DNA from: CAIYPG01 sp903864555
GTDB lineage: Bacteria; Pseudomonadota; Gammaproteobacteria; Burkholderiales; SG8-39
Assembly: GCA_947474715.1 (NCBI GenBank)
Contig: CANJJT010000001.1
Coordinates: forward strand, 220,061 to 284,060
Direction: 5' to 3'
Length of the DNA stretch: 64,000 nucleotides
The stretch's first letter is position 1. The number at the start of each line of letters is the position of its first letter. Below are positions 33,099 through 42,727 of the stretch, in pieces. A program made the position numbers and the translations under genes. Under the pieces are notes generated by a model. The model saw only the letters and a list, made by a program, of their open reading frames with translations. It had not been told where the DNA came from and made no database searches.

Positions 33099-34445
33099 TT
33101 GAACAGCCAAAAGCGACTGATCTGGACGCGCACGGCCATGCAATTGGCCGGGGTGGCATTCTGCGCGTTCGCAGTCGGCCTTTTATTCGGCGCGACGTGG
33201 GCATGGACGCTGTCGACGGTGGTGCTCCTGATGGTGACCTTGCGCCATGCCCATCATCTGGCGCGGCTGTCGGGCTGGCTGCAGGCCCCGCATGGCCCGG
33301 TGCCGCAGGGCTCGGGAATGTGGGAGGAGGTGTTTTCCGGCTTGTACCGGCTTGATCGGCAGACCAGTCATGAGCGCGAGGAGATCGCCGCAGAGCTGGC
33401 GCGCTTCCGCTCGGCGGCCTCTGCCATGCCCGACGCCGTGGTGATCCTGGATGCCCATCAACGCATCGAGTGGTGCAATCCCACGGCAGAGCGATTCTTC
33501 GAAATCGAGGCCAGGCGCGATGCCGGCCTGTCGTTGCTCAACCTGGTGCGGGCACCCGACCTGGCTGCCTACCTTGCAGGCGAGCGCTTTGACCAGCCGC
33601 TGGTGCTGAGGATTGCGCGTGGCGAAGGCCTGGTGCTCAGCCTGCGGGTTGTTCCCTATGGCCAGGAGCGCAAGTTGCTACTTTCGCGCGATGTCACCCA
33701 GGCAGAACGCATCGAGGGCATGCGCCGGGACTTCGTTGCCAATGTGTCGCATGAGTTGAAGACGCCGTTGACTGTCGTGCACGGGTTTGTGGAAACGCTG
33801 TCTGACGGGGAAGTACCGTTCACTGAAATTCGGCGGCGCGAGGTGATGCAGTTGATGCGTCAGCAGACTGACCGGATGTTGCAATTGATCGAGGATTTGC
33901 TGACACTTTCCGCACTGGAATCGGCCCCGGGGCAGGCATCACGTACCCCGGTGAGCGCGGCCGCCCTGCTGGCCGCTGCGCAGGCCGAAGCGCTCGCGCT
34001 GTCCGGTGGCCGGCACAGCATCGAGGTGCAAGCCGGGCCGGCTGCCTTGGTCCTCGGTGATGACAAGGACTTGCGTTCTGTCTGCGGCAATCTCATGTCC
34101 AATGCCATCCGATATACGCCCGAGGGAGGACGGGTGAGCATTGCGTGGCGTATTCGGGAGTCAGGTGAAGGCGAAATCGCCGTCAGCGACAGTGGCATAG
34201 GCATAGAACGTCGCCACATTCCGCGATTGACCGAACGCTTCTATCGGGTCGATCACAGCCGCTCGCGGGAAACCGGTGGCACCGGCCTCGGCCTGGCCAT
34301 CGTCAAGCATGTGCTCAACCGCCACGAGGCCGTGCTGGAGGTCGACAGCGAACCGGGCAAGGGCAGTTGTTTCAAGGCCGTGATTCCGGTTCACCGTGTG
34401 CGTGCCGGGGAGGATATCCCTGCCGCTCAGTCTGCGGGCGCATAG
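33099..34445 (+). CDS. phoR: phosphate regulon sensor histidine kinase PhoR
   Basis: A 448-residue membrane-bound sensor kinase. Two N-terminal helices (QLAGVAFCAFAVGLLFGATWAWTLSTVVLLMV), a PAS domain (MPDAVVILDAHQRIEWCNPTAERFF), the HisKA domain with H218 in NVSHELKTPL, and the ATPase domain with NLMSNAIRYTPEGG, VSDSGIGIERRHI and GTGLGLAIVKHV. It starts with TTG at 33099, preceded by TGGAG, and is co-transcribed with phoB. The last 19 bp overlap the 3' end of the convergent minus-strand gene. Confidence 0.95.
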   Translation: MNSQKRLIWTRTAMQLAGVAFCAFAVGLLFGATWAWTLSTVVLLMVTLRHAHHLARLSGWLQAPHGPVPQGSGMWEEVFSGLYRLDRQTSHEREEIAAELARFRSAASAMPDAVVILDAHQRIEWCNPTAERFFEIEARRDAGLSLLNLVRAPDLAAYLAGERFDQPLVLRIARGEGLVLSLRVVPYGQERKLLLSRDVTQAERIEGMRRDFVANVSHELKTPLTVVHGFVETLSDGEVPFTEIRRREVMQLMRQQTDRMLQLIEDLLTLSALESAPGQASRTPVSAAALLAAAQAEALALSGGRHSIEVQAGPAALVLGDDKDLRSVCGNLMSNAIRYTPEGGRVSIAWRIRESGEGEIAVSDSGIGIERRHIPRLTERFYRVDHSRSRETGGTGLGLAIVKHVLNRHEAVLEVDSEPGKGSCFKAVIPVHRVRAGEDIPAAQSAGA

Positions 34446-36058
34446 CTCACCCGGTCAAAGTCAACGCCGCGATCCAGCAGTCCGGCCAGGCGCACGCTCA
34501 GCACGTCCCCATCTATTTGCAGTTCCAGGCGTTTGTCGCGCTGATAGGCCCCCGCCGGCAGTATCAGGGAGGGCAGCGCACCATTCACCGAGGCCAGCAC
34601 GAATGCGACGGAACAATCCTCCGTGCCCGCAGGGTCTGCGCTGCAGGCACGGGCAGAGCAGGCACGTGGCAGGCCGGGAAATACCTGCACCCCAAGACTG
34701 ACACCCTCTTTTGCTGATTGCGTCAGCCAGCGCACGTCGGCGAGCAGAAAACGGTTGCTGCCGCCTGCCTGAAGTGCCAGCAGTTGCCGGTGCGCAATGC
34801 GGGTTGTGCCTGCTGTACGCAGGCGAAAGCCGAAGGCGCTCTGGTCCAGTACCTGCCAGCGCTCGAGTCCCGGAGGTTGAGTCAGCGGTGTGTGCTCCTG
34901 TTCGGGTGCCGTTGCCTGCTGGAAGGTGTAGAGGTGTTCGAACGCGCGGCGTGAATAGCGCCATTGCCGGGTTTCCCTGGCCGGGGGGCGGCCACCGGTG
35001 GCCAGGTGGGCGGCTGGGAGACCCACGGCGACCGAGGCAATGGCGTGGCGCACATTGACGCTCCGACGTGGGAACTGCGGCACGGGCGGCGCTGCGCACC
35101 AGGCGTGCAGCAGTTGCCGCAGCAGTGCACCCGCCCCGGGCTGGCTGCAGTCTTTACCCAGCCCCAGTGTTGCCGGATCTTCGCCAGCTTCGAGCAGGCG
35201 CAGCCGCTTGCGCAGTGAATGGGCCAGCGGCTGCGTGTCGAGAAAGCGCAGTGGCGAGTCGATTGCACCGGGCTCACCCAGCAGATCGTGGGTGGGTCGC
35301 CAGAAAGGGCCGGCATCGCTGCCAAGATTGACGGCATAGGCATGGGCCAGGCGGGCGTCACGGGGCGCGGTGGTATCCGGGCCGACGGGGGTGATGTGTA
35401 CGCGGTGGGCAAAGCGCCTCGCCCAGGCGCGAGCCCACAAGGCATCCCGCAGCGACAGTGCATGCAGTCGTGCCAGCGAGAACAGCAGGGCGTGCACATA
35501 GGCGGCAGCACAACTCCCGCCTGCATTGTTGCCGACCGGGATGTCGGCGATGCCCCGCGCTTCGGCAAAGGCATAGTTGACGTGCAACCACTGCCACAGA
35601 TCCGCACTGACCTCGCGCCGCGCCAGCAGGCAGGCGGCCATCAGTTCCGAGATGAAGGTAGTCGAACGTGACGCGGGCAGTACCAGTGCATCGTGGCTGT
35701 CGCCTGCATCCACTGCGGCGCGCAGCAGGCTGCGGTAGCTGTGCAGCAAGGCCTGCCACAGGTCGCTGACCTGGCCAAAAGCGAGCTCGTTGGGGGCTGA
35801 AAGCGGGAGTGGTCGCGCGGCAAATCGCCGGGTCTGCTCGCTGATGGCGGCCAACACTCGAGGCAGCAGCGTCTCGAGGATCTGCTGCCAGGAGTGGCGT
35901 GCCGGCGGGGCATCGGCGAGTTCCTCGATCAGGGTCAGCCATGCGGCACAGGCCTGCCGCGGGTCCCCCATGGGTGCGGCTGCCAGCCAGACTTCACAAC
36001 TTTTCAGGTCCGGATATTTGGGCTTGAGGGCGGGGAGGGATTCGCTCTGTTGCATCAT
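34427..36058 (-). CDS. large uncharacterised protein with PilZ-like C-terminal pattern, paralogue 1
   Basis: A 543-residue protein I cannot name. ATG 36058 has GGAG six bases upstream. It is a paralogue of the gene that precedes it (36155-37771): both have an N-terminal helical region (LKSCEVWLAA / AKSCAAWLES), an ILETL-containing segment, an internal helical region, and a C-terminal beta region. There ERWQVLDQSAFGFRL, LLADVRWL and VSLGVQVF follow an Arg-pair block (RRSVNVR), resembling the D-x-S-x-x-G and V-R-W...G-V patterns of PilZ domains that bind c-di-GMP. No signal peptide. Its 3' end overlaps phoR. Confidence 0.62.
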   Translation of the reverse strand: MMQQSESLPALKPKYPDLKSCEVWLAAAPMGDPRQACAAWLTLIEELADAPPARHSWQQILETLLPRVLAAISEQTRRFAARPLPLSAPNELAFGQVSDLWQALLHSYRSLLRAAVDAGDSHDALVLPASRSTTFISELMAACLLARREVSADLWQWLHVNYAFAEARGIADIPVGNNAGGSCAAAYVHALLFSLARLHALSLRDALWARAWARRFAHRVHITPVGPDTTAPRDARLAHAYAVNLGSDAGPFWRPTHDLLGEPGAIDSPLRFLDTQPLAHSLRKRLRLLEAGEDPATLGLGKDCSQPGAGALLRQLLHAWCAAPPVPQFPRRSVNVRHAIASVAVGLPAAHLATGGRPPARETRQWRYSRRAFEHLYTFQQATAPEQEHTPLTQPPGLERWQVLDQSAFGFRLRTAGTTRIAHRQLLALQAGGSNRFLLADVRWLTQSAKEGVSLGVQVFPGLPRACSARACSADPAGTEDCSVAFVLASVNGALPSLILPAGAYQRDKRLELQIDGDVLSVRLAGLLDRGVDFDRVSYAPAD

Positions 36059-36154
36059 CGTTTCTCCAATGGATCCCATGCGGACGGGGTCCGCATGCTG
36101 CGCCCCTCCCGGGCGCGGACGGCATTGATCAGGTCGTACCCGGCTTGGGCCGGG

Positions 36155-37771
36155 CTACGCTGCTTCGAAAGCGACGCGTTCGAAGTCGGATCCGCGCTCC
36201 AGTACGGCACTGAGCAGCACCTGGCGCGATTTTTCGGAGTAAAGCTCGATGACGCGCTTGGGCCGGTACCAGCCTACCGGCAATACCAGCGATTCAGGCG
36301 AGCGCAGCGCCGGAACGGCCGACAGCATCAGGGCGGGAACAAACTTGTCATTCATGGCATTCAGGCCGATGGCACGGATGGCCACCCCGGCAGGTATGCC
36401 CGGCATCAACTGCAGACCCATCATCAGGGCGTAATTCTGGTCGACATTCAGCCAGCGTATCGTGGCCAGGGCAAAGTTTCGCGCGTCAGGCGGACGCACA
36501 CCGATCAGCTGTGTGTGAACGAAACGCCCTGCGCCGGAGCGGCGCTCCAGGCGCATCCCGGCCAGACTTTCGTCGTGTATCTGCCAATCTTCCAGGGCAA
36601 AGCCGTTCCTGAGGGCGTACTCGTCGTCCGCACGCGTACTGGTGCGCCCAAAGGTCGCGATTTCCTCGTGTTGCGCCTTGGAAAATCCCTTGGTTTCCCC
36701 AGGCTGGCGAAACGGCATGCCCATGATGTAGAAGTGCAAGGCGCCCATGCCGACGGTGAATGCGGTGGTGCCGGTGGCGCTCCGGCGCGGTGGTGAGCGT
36801 GGCGGTTTGTCCTCACACCACAGCCGGTGCAGCAGCTTCAGCAACTGCTCGGCCATGGCTCCGGGGACGTCATCGCCCAGTTGCAGCTGATCGGGACTGT
36901 CCCCTTTCTGCAGCAGGCCGATGCGCATGCGTATGCTTTTACCCAGTTCCGCCGTGTCGACGTAGCGCAGCCCGGGTGCGGGCTCGTGCGCCTGGCGGTC
37001 GGGGGCTTGTGATCCTGCAAGATCCACCACGATGGGCGATTTGGCCGGCGCACCTTCGGGAACAGGGGCGCATCGGATATGTGCATTGTTGCCCCACCGG
37101 TCCAGCCATCGTGCTGCCAGGCCCTGCTGGCGTGCGCTCAGCTCGGCAGGGTTGGCCAGCTGCAGAAGCAGTGGATGCGAATAGGTTTCTGCGCAGGTGG
37201 TTTTCCACGCGGAGCCCTGTGCCGGATGGTCAACCTGCTGTTCGGACAGTTTGTGCTCCTCTGCAAAGACCTGCAGCTCGTGTAACAGCTTCCAGTCGGA
37301 CGAGGGGACTTCCTGGTAGCAGCGCAGATGCTCATTGATCTTGCGTGACACGCACCAGAGGGCGCGCTGGCACGCGAATGCCAGCTGTGTGGAGGAGGCG
37401 AGCAGGGCACGGTTGACACTGGCGAGGCCCTGCAGACAGTGCATATAGCCATGGCCGTAGGCGCCCCACAATGCCAGGACGTTCATCAGTATGTCGCGCT
37501 CGGGCTTGGCCAGAGGCACGGCGCGGCTGGCAAATTTCTTGGCGTGTTCGGTCTGCACGAACAGCACTGCTTCCCGCAGCGTCTCCAGGATCTGCAGCCG
37601 TTCGGTGGGGGCGATGCTGCAGCAGTTCAGCTCTTCCAGTTCGCCCAGCAGGCGTCCATGCGAGGGGCCGACATTGATCAGTGGCAGCGATTCCAGCCAG
37701 GCGGCACAGGACTTTGCGTCACGGAATGCCGGGCTCGCCCCCGGAGAGATGATGGGGAGGTCGAAATTCAT
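36155..37771 (-). CDS. large uncharacterised protein with PilZ-like C-terminal pattern, paralogue 2
   Basis: A 538-residue paralogue of the downstream gene, same layout. The N-terminus reads MNFDLPIISPGASPAFRDAK, and the middle is a long helical part with a conserved Lys/Cys-rich segment. The C-terminal PilZ-like part contains LEDWQIHDESLAGMRLER, FALATIRWLNV and GLQLMPG, but the Arg block before it is only PPRRSA, so c-di-GMP binding is less certain. ATG 37771 has GGAG 5 bases upstream. The two genes form a minus-strand pair 96 nt apart. Function unknown. Confidence 0.62.
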   Translation of the reverse strand: MNFDLPIISPGASPAFRDAKSCAAWLESLPLINVGPSHGRLLGELEELNCCSIAPTERLQILETLREAVLFVQTEHAKKFASRAVPLAKPERDILMNVLALWGAYGHGYMHCLQGLASVNRALLASSTQLAFACQRALWCVSRKINEHLRCYQEVPSSDWKLLHELQVFAEEHKLSEQQVDHPAQGSAWKTTCAETYSHPLLLQLANPAELSARQQGLAARWLDRWGNNAHIRCAPVPEGAPAKSPIVVDLAGSQAPDRQAHEPAPGLRYVDTAELGKSIRMRIGLLQKGDSPDQLQLGDDVPGAMAEQLLKLLHRLWCEDKPPRSPPRRSATGTTAFTVGMGALHFYIMGMPFRQPGETKGFSKAQHEEIATFGRTSTRADDEYALRNGFALEDWQIHDESLAGMRLERRSGAGRFVHTQLIGVRPPDARNFALATIRWLNVDQNYALMMGLQLMPGIPAGVAIRAIGLNAMNDKFVPALMLSAVPALRSPESLVLPVGWYRPKRVIELYSEKSRQVLLSAVLERGSDFERVAFEAA

Positions 37772-37874
37772 GCATGCTCCATGATCACGATGCGTTGCGA
37801 GGTCATACATCCTGCTGGATTATTGTATGGCCGCTAGCGTTGCACAACTCGCAGCTGGGTACCGTTAATTTTTT

Positions 37875-37886
37875 CACGATATCGTG
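37875..37886. promoter_or_regulatory. palindrome CACGATATCGTG
   Basis: A perfect 12-bp palindrome within a T-rich patch about 100 nt upstream of the paralogue-2 start, in the 198-bp gap before the DUF3683 gene. Candidate operator for the paralogue pair; no neighbouring regulator gene is present. Confidence 0.4.
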
Positions 37887-37929
37887 CGTAATGTGCGCTG
37901 GAACTGTCGCCATTCAACGACAAAGTCAT

Positions 37930-37962
37930 GGCTGAGGACGTCCTGCAGGGCTCTCCTCAGCC
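37930..37962 (-). terminator. hairpin after the DUF3683 gene
   Basis: GGCTGAGGA and TCCTCAGCC are perfect 9-bp arms with a 15-nt loop, 8 nt beyond the DUF3683 stop codon on the minus strand. It is followed by a mixed rather than T-only tract, so it may be factor-assisted. Confidence 0.5.
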
Positions 37963-37969
37963 AGGCGCT

Positions 37970-40900
37970 TCAAAGCAGCACGCGTTCTATGCCGCCGCGA
38001 TTGGCCTTGCCAACATAGTCGGCCATCCAGTTCTCGCCCAGCAGCCGGCGCGCCATCTCGACGACGATATAGTCGGCATCGGTCCCGGCATCCTGGTTGT
38101 AGCGTGCCAGCCCCTGCAGGCAGGATGGGCAGGAGGTGAGTATCTTCACCTCGCCCTGAAAGCCGTCCTTGCGCAATGCAGCCGAGCCCTTGCGCATTTC
38201 CTCTTCCTTGCGGAAGCGAACCTGGGTGGAAATGTCTGGACGTGTCACTGCCAGGGTGCCTGATTCGCCGCAGCAACGCTCGTTCTGCGTGACCGGAACG
38301 CCCATGAGCTCGTTCACCACCTTCAGCGGTTGGTAGGTCTTCATGGGCGTGTGGCAGGGGTCGTGGTACATGTAGCGCACCCCGTTGACGCCTTCGAGCC
38401 TCACACCCTTCTCCAGCAGGTATTCGTGGATGTCGAGCAGGCGGCAGCCCGGGAATATCTTCTCGAACTCGTACTTCTGTAGCTGGTCCATGCAGGTACC
38501 GCAGGAAACGATCACCGTCTTGATGTCCAGGTAGTTCAGCGTATTGGCCACGCGGTGGAACAGGACCCGGTTGTCGGTGATGATGGCCTGGCCCTTGTCC
38601 TGTTCACCAGCCGAAGTCTGCGGGTAGCCGCAGCACAGGTATCCGGGCGGCAACACGGTGATGGCGCCAATGTCGAAGAGCATGGCCTGGGTGGCAAGAC
38701 CGACCTGGCCGAACAGGCGTTCCGAGCCGCATCCCGGAAAGTAGAAGACTGCCTCGGAGTCTTCGCTGACCTTGCGATGGTCGCGGATAACCGGCACGAA
38801 GTTCCGATCCTCGATGTCGAGCAGCGCCCGCGAGGTGCGTTTGGGCAGGCCACCGGGCATGGGCTTGTTGATGAAGTGGATGATCTGGGAGCGGATGTCG
38901 GGCTTCCCCACCGTTGCGGGCGGTGCCTTGGTCTGCGCCTGGGTCAGGCCCAGCGATTTCGCTGCAGAGTGGGCGATGCGCTGGGCGGTATAGCCGATGT
39001 CCACCATCATCGTCCGTGCCGCCTTGATGGTGCCCGGATCGGTGGCGCTGAGGAAGGCCATGGCGGCCGTGGTGCCGGGGCTGAAGGTCTTGCGACCGGT
39101 GCGGCGCAGGAAATTTCGCATCGCCACGGAAACGTCACCGAAGTCGATGTCCACTGGGCAGGGATTGAAGCACTTGTGGCACACCGTACAGTGGTCTGCG
39201 ACGTCGCCGAACTCATCGAAATGCTTGATCGAGATGCCGCGGCGGGTTTGCTCTTCGTAGAGAAAGGCTTCGATCAGCAGGGAAGTGGCAAGAATCTTGT
39301 TGCGGGGGGAATAGAGCAGGTTGGCGCGCGGCACATGGGTGGCGCACACGGGTTTGCATTTTCCGCAGCGCAGGCAGTCCTTGATCGAGTCGGAGATGCG
39401 GCCGATGTCGGATTGCTCGAGGATCAGTGACTCGGCTCCCAGCAGGCTGAAGGAGGGTGTGTAGGCATTGCGCAGGTCGCCACCGGCCAGCAGCTTGCCG
39501 GCGTTGAAGCGGCCTTCCGGGTCGACGCGCTGCTTGTAGTCGCGGAAAGCAGCCATTTCACTTTCCTCGAGATACTCCAGCTTGGTGATGCCGATGCCGT
39601 GCTCGCCGGAGATCACGCCGCCCAGTGATTTGGCCAGTGCCATGATGCGTGCCACCGCGGCATTGGCCTCCTGGAGCATTTCGTAGTCGTCGGAATTGAC
39701 CGGGATATTGGTGTGGACATTGCCATCGCCTGCGTGCATGTGCAAGGCGACGAAGACACGCCCGCGCAGCACGCGTTTGTGGACAGCCTCGGCGCCCTCG
39801 AGGATGCGTCGGAAGGCATTGCCCTCGAATATGCTGCGCAGTCCTGTGCGCACTTCCTCCTTCCACGACACTCGCGCTGTGTGGTTCTGCACCAGCCGGA
39901 ACAGCGTGCCTTCGGTTTGCAGGGTGGCCCCCAGGTCAGCGATGGCTTCGTGGCCGGCTTGCGCCCCAAGCCCGGCCAGCGGTGTGTCCAGATGGTCGTG
40001 CAGAAACTTCCAGCGGCTGCGCACGTGGGCGATGAGGGCGCTGGCGCGCTGCACGCGGTCGTCCAGAACCGTGTCCCGATCCAGGGATTCCTCGCCCTGG
40101 ACCAGGGGCAGATCGCCTGCAAAGTAGCCTTCCAGTTCATCCAGAAGCTTCAGCTTGTTGCGGATGGATAATTCGATGTTGATGCGCTCGATGCCGTCGG
40201 AATAGCCGCCCAGTCCGTCCAGTGGAATGACCACGTCTTCATTGATCTTGAAGGCGTTGGTGTGTTTGGAGATGGCGGCAGTACGGGCCCGGTCCAGCCA
40301 GAAGGTCTTGCGCGCCTCCGGGGAGACCGCGATGAAACCTTCAGCGCCGCGGGCATTGCACAGGCGCACCACTTCGGAGGCGGCACGTGCAACTTCCGTG
40401 TCGTTCTCGCCGACAATGTCGCCGAACAGGGCCATCTTCGGGCGGCCGGCACGCTTGGCCTTGGTGGCGTAACCCACGGCCTTGAGATAGCGCTCGTCCA
40501 GGTGTTCCAGGCCGGCGAGCCTTGCATGCGGATGGTTCGCGAGAAAATTGCGGATCTCCACGATCGCTGGCACCGAGTTCTGGACCTGGCCGAAGAACTC
40601 CAGGCAAACCGTGCGGATGGCCTTGGGCATGCGATGCAGGACGAATCGCGCGGAGGTGATGATGCCGTCGCAGCCCTCCTTCTGGATGCCGGGCAGGCCC
40701 GCGAGGAACTTGTCGGTCACGTCCTTGCCCAGCCCTGCCTTGCGGAACGTCGATCCGGGTATTGCCATGACCTGCGGCTGCCCGTCCGGCGTGTGATTGT
40801 CCTCCTGGTATCGCTGGATGGAAAAGCGCGCTGTCGCCACATCGTGGATCTTGCCGAGGTTGTGATCGAGCCGGGTGATCTCGATGAACCGGCCCTCGGG

Positions 40901-41836
40901 GTCGACCATGCGCCAGGAGACGAGATTGTCCAGTGCCGTGCCCCAGAGCACGGCCTTCTTGCCACCCGCATTCATGGCGACGTTGCCGCCTATGCATGAT
41001 GCGTCCGCAGAGGTGGGATCTACGGCAAAGACCAGACCGGCGTGTTCGGCGAGTTCACTCACGCGCTTGGTCACCACGCCGGCGCCGCAATGGGCGGTGG
41101 CCACGGGTTGGCCGGCCAGGCCCGGGAGGGTCTGCATCTCCACCTCGGAAAGGCGGTCCAGCTTCTCGGTGTTGATGACTGCGGAATGGCGGCTCAGTGG
41201 AATGGCGCCGCCGGTGTAGCCGGTGCCGCCGCCGCGCGGGATGATGGTCAGTCCCAGCGAGATGCAGTCCCTGACCACGGCGGCGATCTCATCCTCGCTG
41301 TCGGGATTGACTACGACGAAGGGATATTCGACGCGCCAGTCTGTGGCATCGGTCACGTGGGAGACACGCGCCAGGCCGTCGAACTGGATGTTGTCCTTGC
41401 GAGTGCTTCGCGACAGGCGCTTCATCACCCGCGCACGCAGCGCTGCATCCTTGGAAAATGTCTGCGCGAAACCAGAGACTGCTTCGCGTGCGCGGGTGAG
41501 GAGAAAGGCCACTTTGGCGTCGCGATCACGGTCGTCTTCACCCAGGGGCTGTGCGCGGCGCTTGTCGACTTCGCCGAGGCGGTGATGAAGGGCCTCGATG
41601 AGCGCTTCGCGGCGGCGGGGATTGTCCAGCAGATCGTCCTGGAGATAGGGGTTGCGCATCACCACCCAGATGTCGCCCAGCACTTCATAGAGCATCCGCG
41701 CAGACCGCCCGGTACGCCTTTCCGAGCGCAATTCGAGCAGCGCATCCCAGGCTTCGATGCCGAGCAGCCGGATGACGATTTCGCGATCGGAAAACGACGT
41801 GTAGTTATAGGGAATTTCGCGCAGGCGTGCGGACAT
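37970..41836 (-). CDS. DUF3683 FAD-binding oxidoreductase with Fe-S and CCG domains
   Basis: A 1288-residue fused enzyme. Residues 1-110 form DUF3683 (IPYNYTSFSDREIVIRLLG). Residues about 165-400 are the PCMH-type FAD-binding domain (PRGGGTGYTGGAIPL near 205), followed by the GlcD/D-lactate dehydrogenase C-terminal domain (HMHAGDGNVHTNIPV, ISGEHGIGITK). Near 820 and 885 lie the two 4Fe-4S motifs CLRCGKCKPVC and CTVCHKCFNPCP. The C-terminus carries two CCG-type domains (CCGYPQTSAGE near 1068 and ERCCGESGTLA near 1188). It resembles a fusion of GlcD/Dld-type flavin and GlcF/LutA-type Fe-S subunits that passes electrons to quinone. ATG 41836 follows AAGG; the frame's apparent earlier start is GTG. 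Exact substrate (a 2-hydroxyacid) unknown. Confidence 0.92.
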   Translation of the reverse strand: MSARLREIPYNYTSFSDREIVIRLLGIEAWDALLELRSERRTGRSARMLYEVLGDIWVVMRNPYLQDDLLDNPRRREALIEALHHRLGEVDKRRAQPLGEDDRDRDAKVAFLLTRAREAVSGFAQTFSKDAALRARVMKRLSRSTRKDNIQFDGLARVSHVTDATDWRVEYPFVVVNPDSEDEIAAVVRDCISLGLTIIPRGGGTGYTGGAIPLSRHSAVINTEKLDRLSEVEMQTLPGLAGQPVATAHCGAGVVTKRVSELAEHAGLVFAVDPTSADASCIGGNVAMNAGGKKAVLWGTALDNLVSWRMVDPEGRFIEITRLDHNLGKIHDVATARFSIQRYQEDNHTPDGQPQVMAIPGSTFRKAGLGKDVTDKFLAGLPGIQKEGCDGIITSARFVLHRMPKAIRTVCLEFFGQVQNSVPAIVEIRNFLANHPHARLAGLEHLDERYLKAVGYATKAKRAGRPKMALFGDIVGENDTEVARAASEVVRLCNARGAEGFIAVSPEARKTFWLDRARTAAISKHTNAFKINEDVVIPLDGLGGYSDGIERINIELSIRNKLKLLDELEGYFAGDLPLVQGEESLDRDTVLDDRVQRASALIAHVRSRWKFLHDHLDTPLAGLGAQAGHEAIADLGATLQTEGTLFRLVQNHTARVSWKEEVRTGLRSIFEGNAFRRILEGAEAVHKRVLRGRVFVALHMHAGDGNVHTNIPVNSDDYEMLQEANAAVARIMALAKSLGGVISGEHGIGITKLEYLEESEMAAFRDYKQRVDPEGRFNAGKLLAGGDLRNAYTPSFSLLGAESLILEQSDIGRISDSIKDCLRCGKCKPVCATHVPRANLLYSPRNKILATSLLIEAFLYEEQTRRGISIKHFDEFGDVADHCTVCHKCFNPCPVDIDFGDVSVAMRNFLRRTGRKTFSPGTTAAMAFLSATDPGTIKAARTMMVDIGYTAQRIAHSAAKSLGLTQAQTKAPPATVGKPDIRSQIIHFINKPMPGGLPKRTSRALLDIEDRNFVPVIRDHRKVSEDSEAVFYFPGCGSERLFGQVGLATQAMLFDIGAITVLPPGYLCCGYPQTSAGEQDKGQAIITDNRVLFHRVANTLNYLDIKTVIVSCGTCMDQLQKYEFEKIFPGCRLLDIHEYLLEKGVRLEGVNGVRYMYHDPCHTPMKTYQPLKVVNELMGVPVTQNERCCGESGTLAVTRPDISTQVRFRKEEEMRKGSAALRKDGFQGEVKILTSCPSCLQGLARYNQDAGTDADYIVVEMARRLLGENWMADYVGKANRGGIERVLL

Positions 41837-41923
41837 GGGCACCTTGGAGAGGACGGCATTCCCGTGACGGGACGGCGTTGCTTGATGAGGAATTCTAGCA
41901 GCCCGTCCAGGGCTTTCGGTGCA

Positions 41924-42727
41924 TCAAGCCTGTGATGAATCCGATGCTGCCGTGACAGTTGTGGCCGGCTCGCTTTCCGCGGGCGGAAAGATGTCGACAT
42001 AGCTGAAATAAAAGCTGCAGGTCACCGTCGGCATCATGAGCAGGACCAGCCCCAGCATCATGGCCCGCATCACGCCCAGGCCGACACCCGCCGATACCCC
42101 TGCTAATGCTATGGCCAATGAGGCGGTCATGACGCCGCCGAACACGATCAGGCAGTAAATGCCGAAAACGCGCCAGTTACGAAGGCTGGCAAAGAAACTG
42201 TAGAAGAGTGATTGTGAAACCCCCAGGTCGCGCCAGAGGATCAGCATGGGCGCGAACCACAAGGCCATTAATACCGGCGAGGCCAACAACCCGGCCAGGG
42301 CAAGCGCATTGGGCAGACTGCCATCCTTGATGGCTTCGGCCGGTGGCGGGGTGCCCAGGAGCATCTGGTTGAACAAGGCCCCGTCATCGATCGGGTAGGT
42401 GACCGCCAGCGAGATCAGCATCCAGACCAGGTAAAGAACCCCGATCCTGATCAGCGCGGCTGGCTTGCTCGTCAGCGGGGCAAACAGCATCGCCGGCTGC
42501 ACACTGCGCCCGGCATGGGCTTCGGCACACGCCTGCATGAGGCCGGCAGACAGGCAGGGTATGAGGGCGCTGGCAATGAACGGGCCGATCCACGGGATCC
42601 AGTTGATGACTGCTGACACGATCAGGAACAGCATCATGAGCATCAACCATTCGGCAGGGGCTTTCACGAACAGGGCCCAGCCCTGCTTCAGCCATTTCCA
42701 GCCATTGCCCGCGGGCACGATGCGCAT
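41924..42727 (-). CDS. BPSS1780-like membrane protein
   Basis: A 267-residue integral membrane protein with about six helices: KQGWALFVKAPAEWLMLMMLFLIVSAVINWIPWIGPFIASALIPCLSAGLMQAC, then WFAPMLILWRDLGVSQSLFYSFFASLRNWRVFGIYCLIVFGGV. It is the betaproteobacterial family that accompanies thrB and polA; no biochemical role is known. The start ATG 42727 overlaps the TGA of thrB by one base (TGATG), so they are coupled. Confidence 0.88.
   Translation of the reverse strand: MRIVPAGNGWKWLKQGWALFVKAPAEWLMLMMLFLIVSAVINWIPWIGPFIASALIPCLSAGLMQACAEAHAGRSVQPAMLFAPLTSKPAALIRIGVLYLVWMLISLAVTYPIDDGALFNQMLLGTPPPAEAIKDGSLPNALALAGLLASPVLMALWFAPMLILWRDLGVSQSLFYSFFASLRNWRVFGIYCLIVFGGVMTASLAIALAGVSAGVGLGVMRAMMLGLVLLMMPTVTCSFYFSYVDIFPPAESEPATTVTAASDSSQA

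Noticed and set aside
38555..39430. 291-codon plus-strand frame inside the DUF3683 gene
   Set aside because: Antisense of an intact 1288-residue enzyme; no domain recognised.
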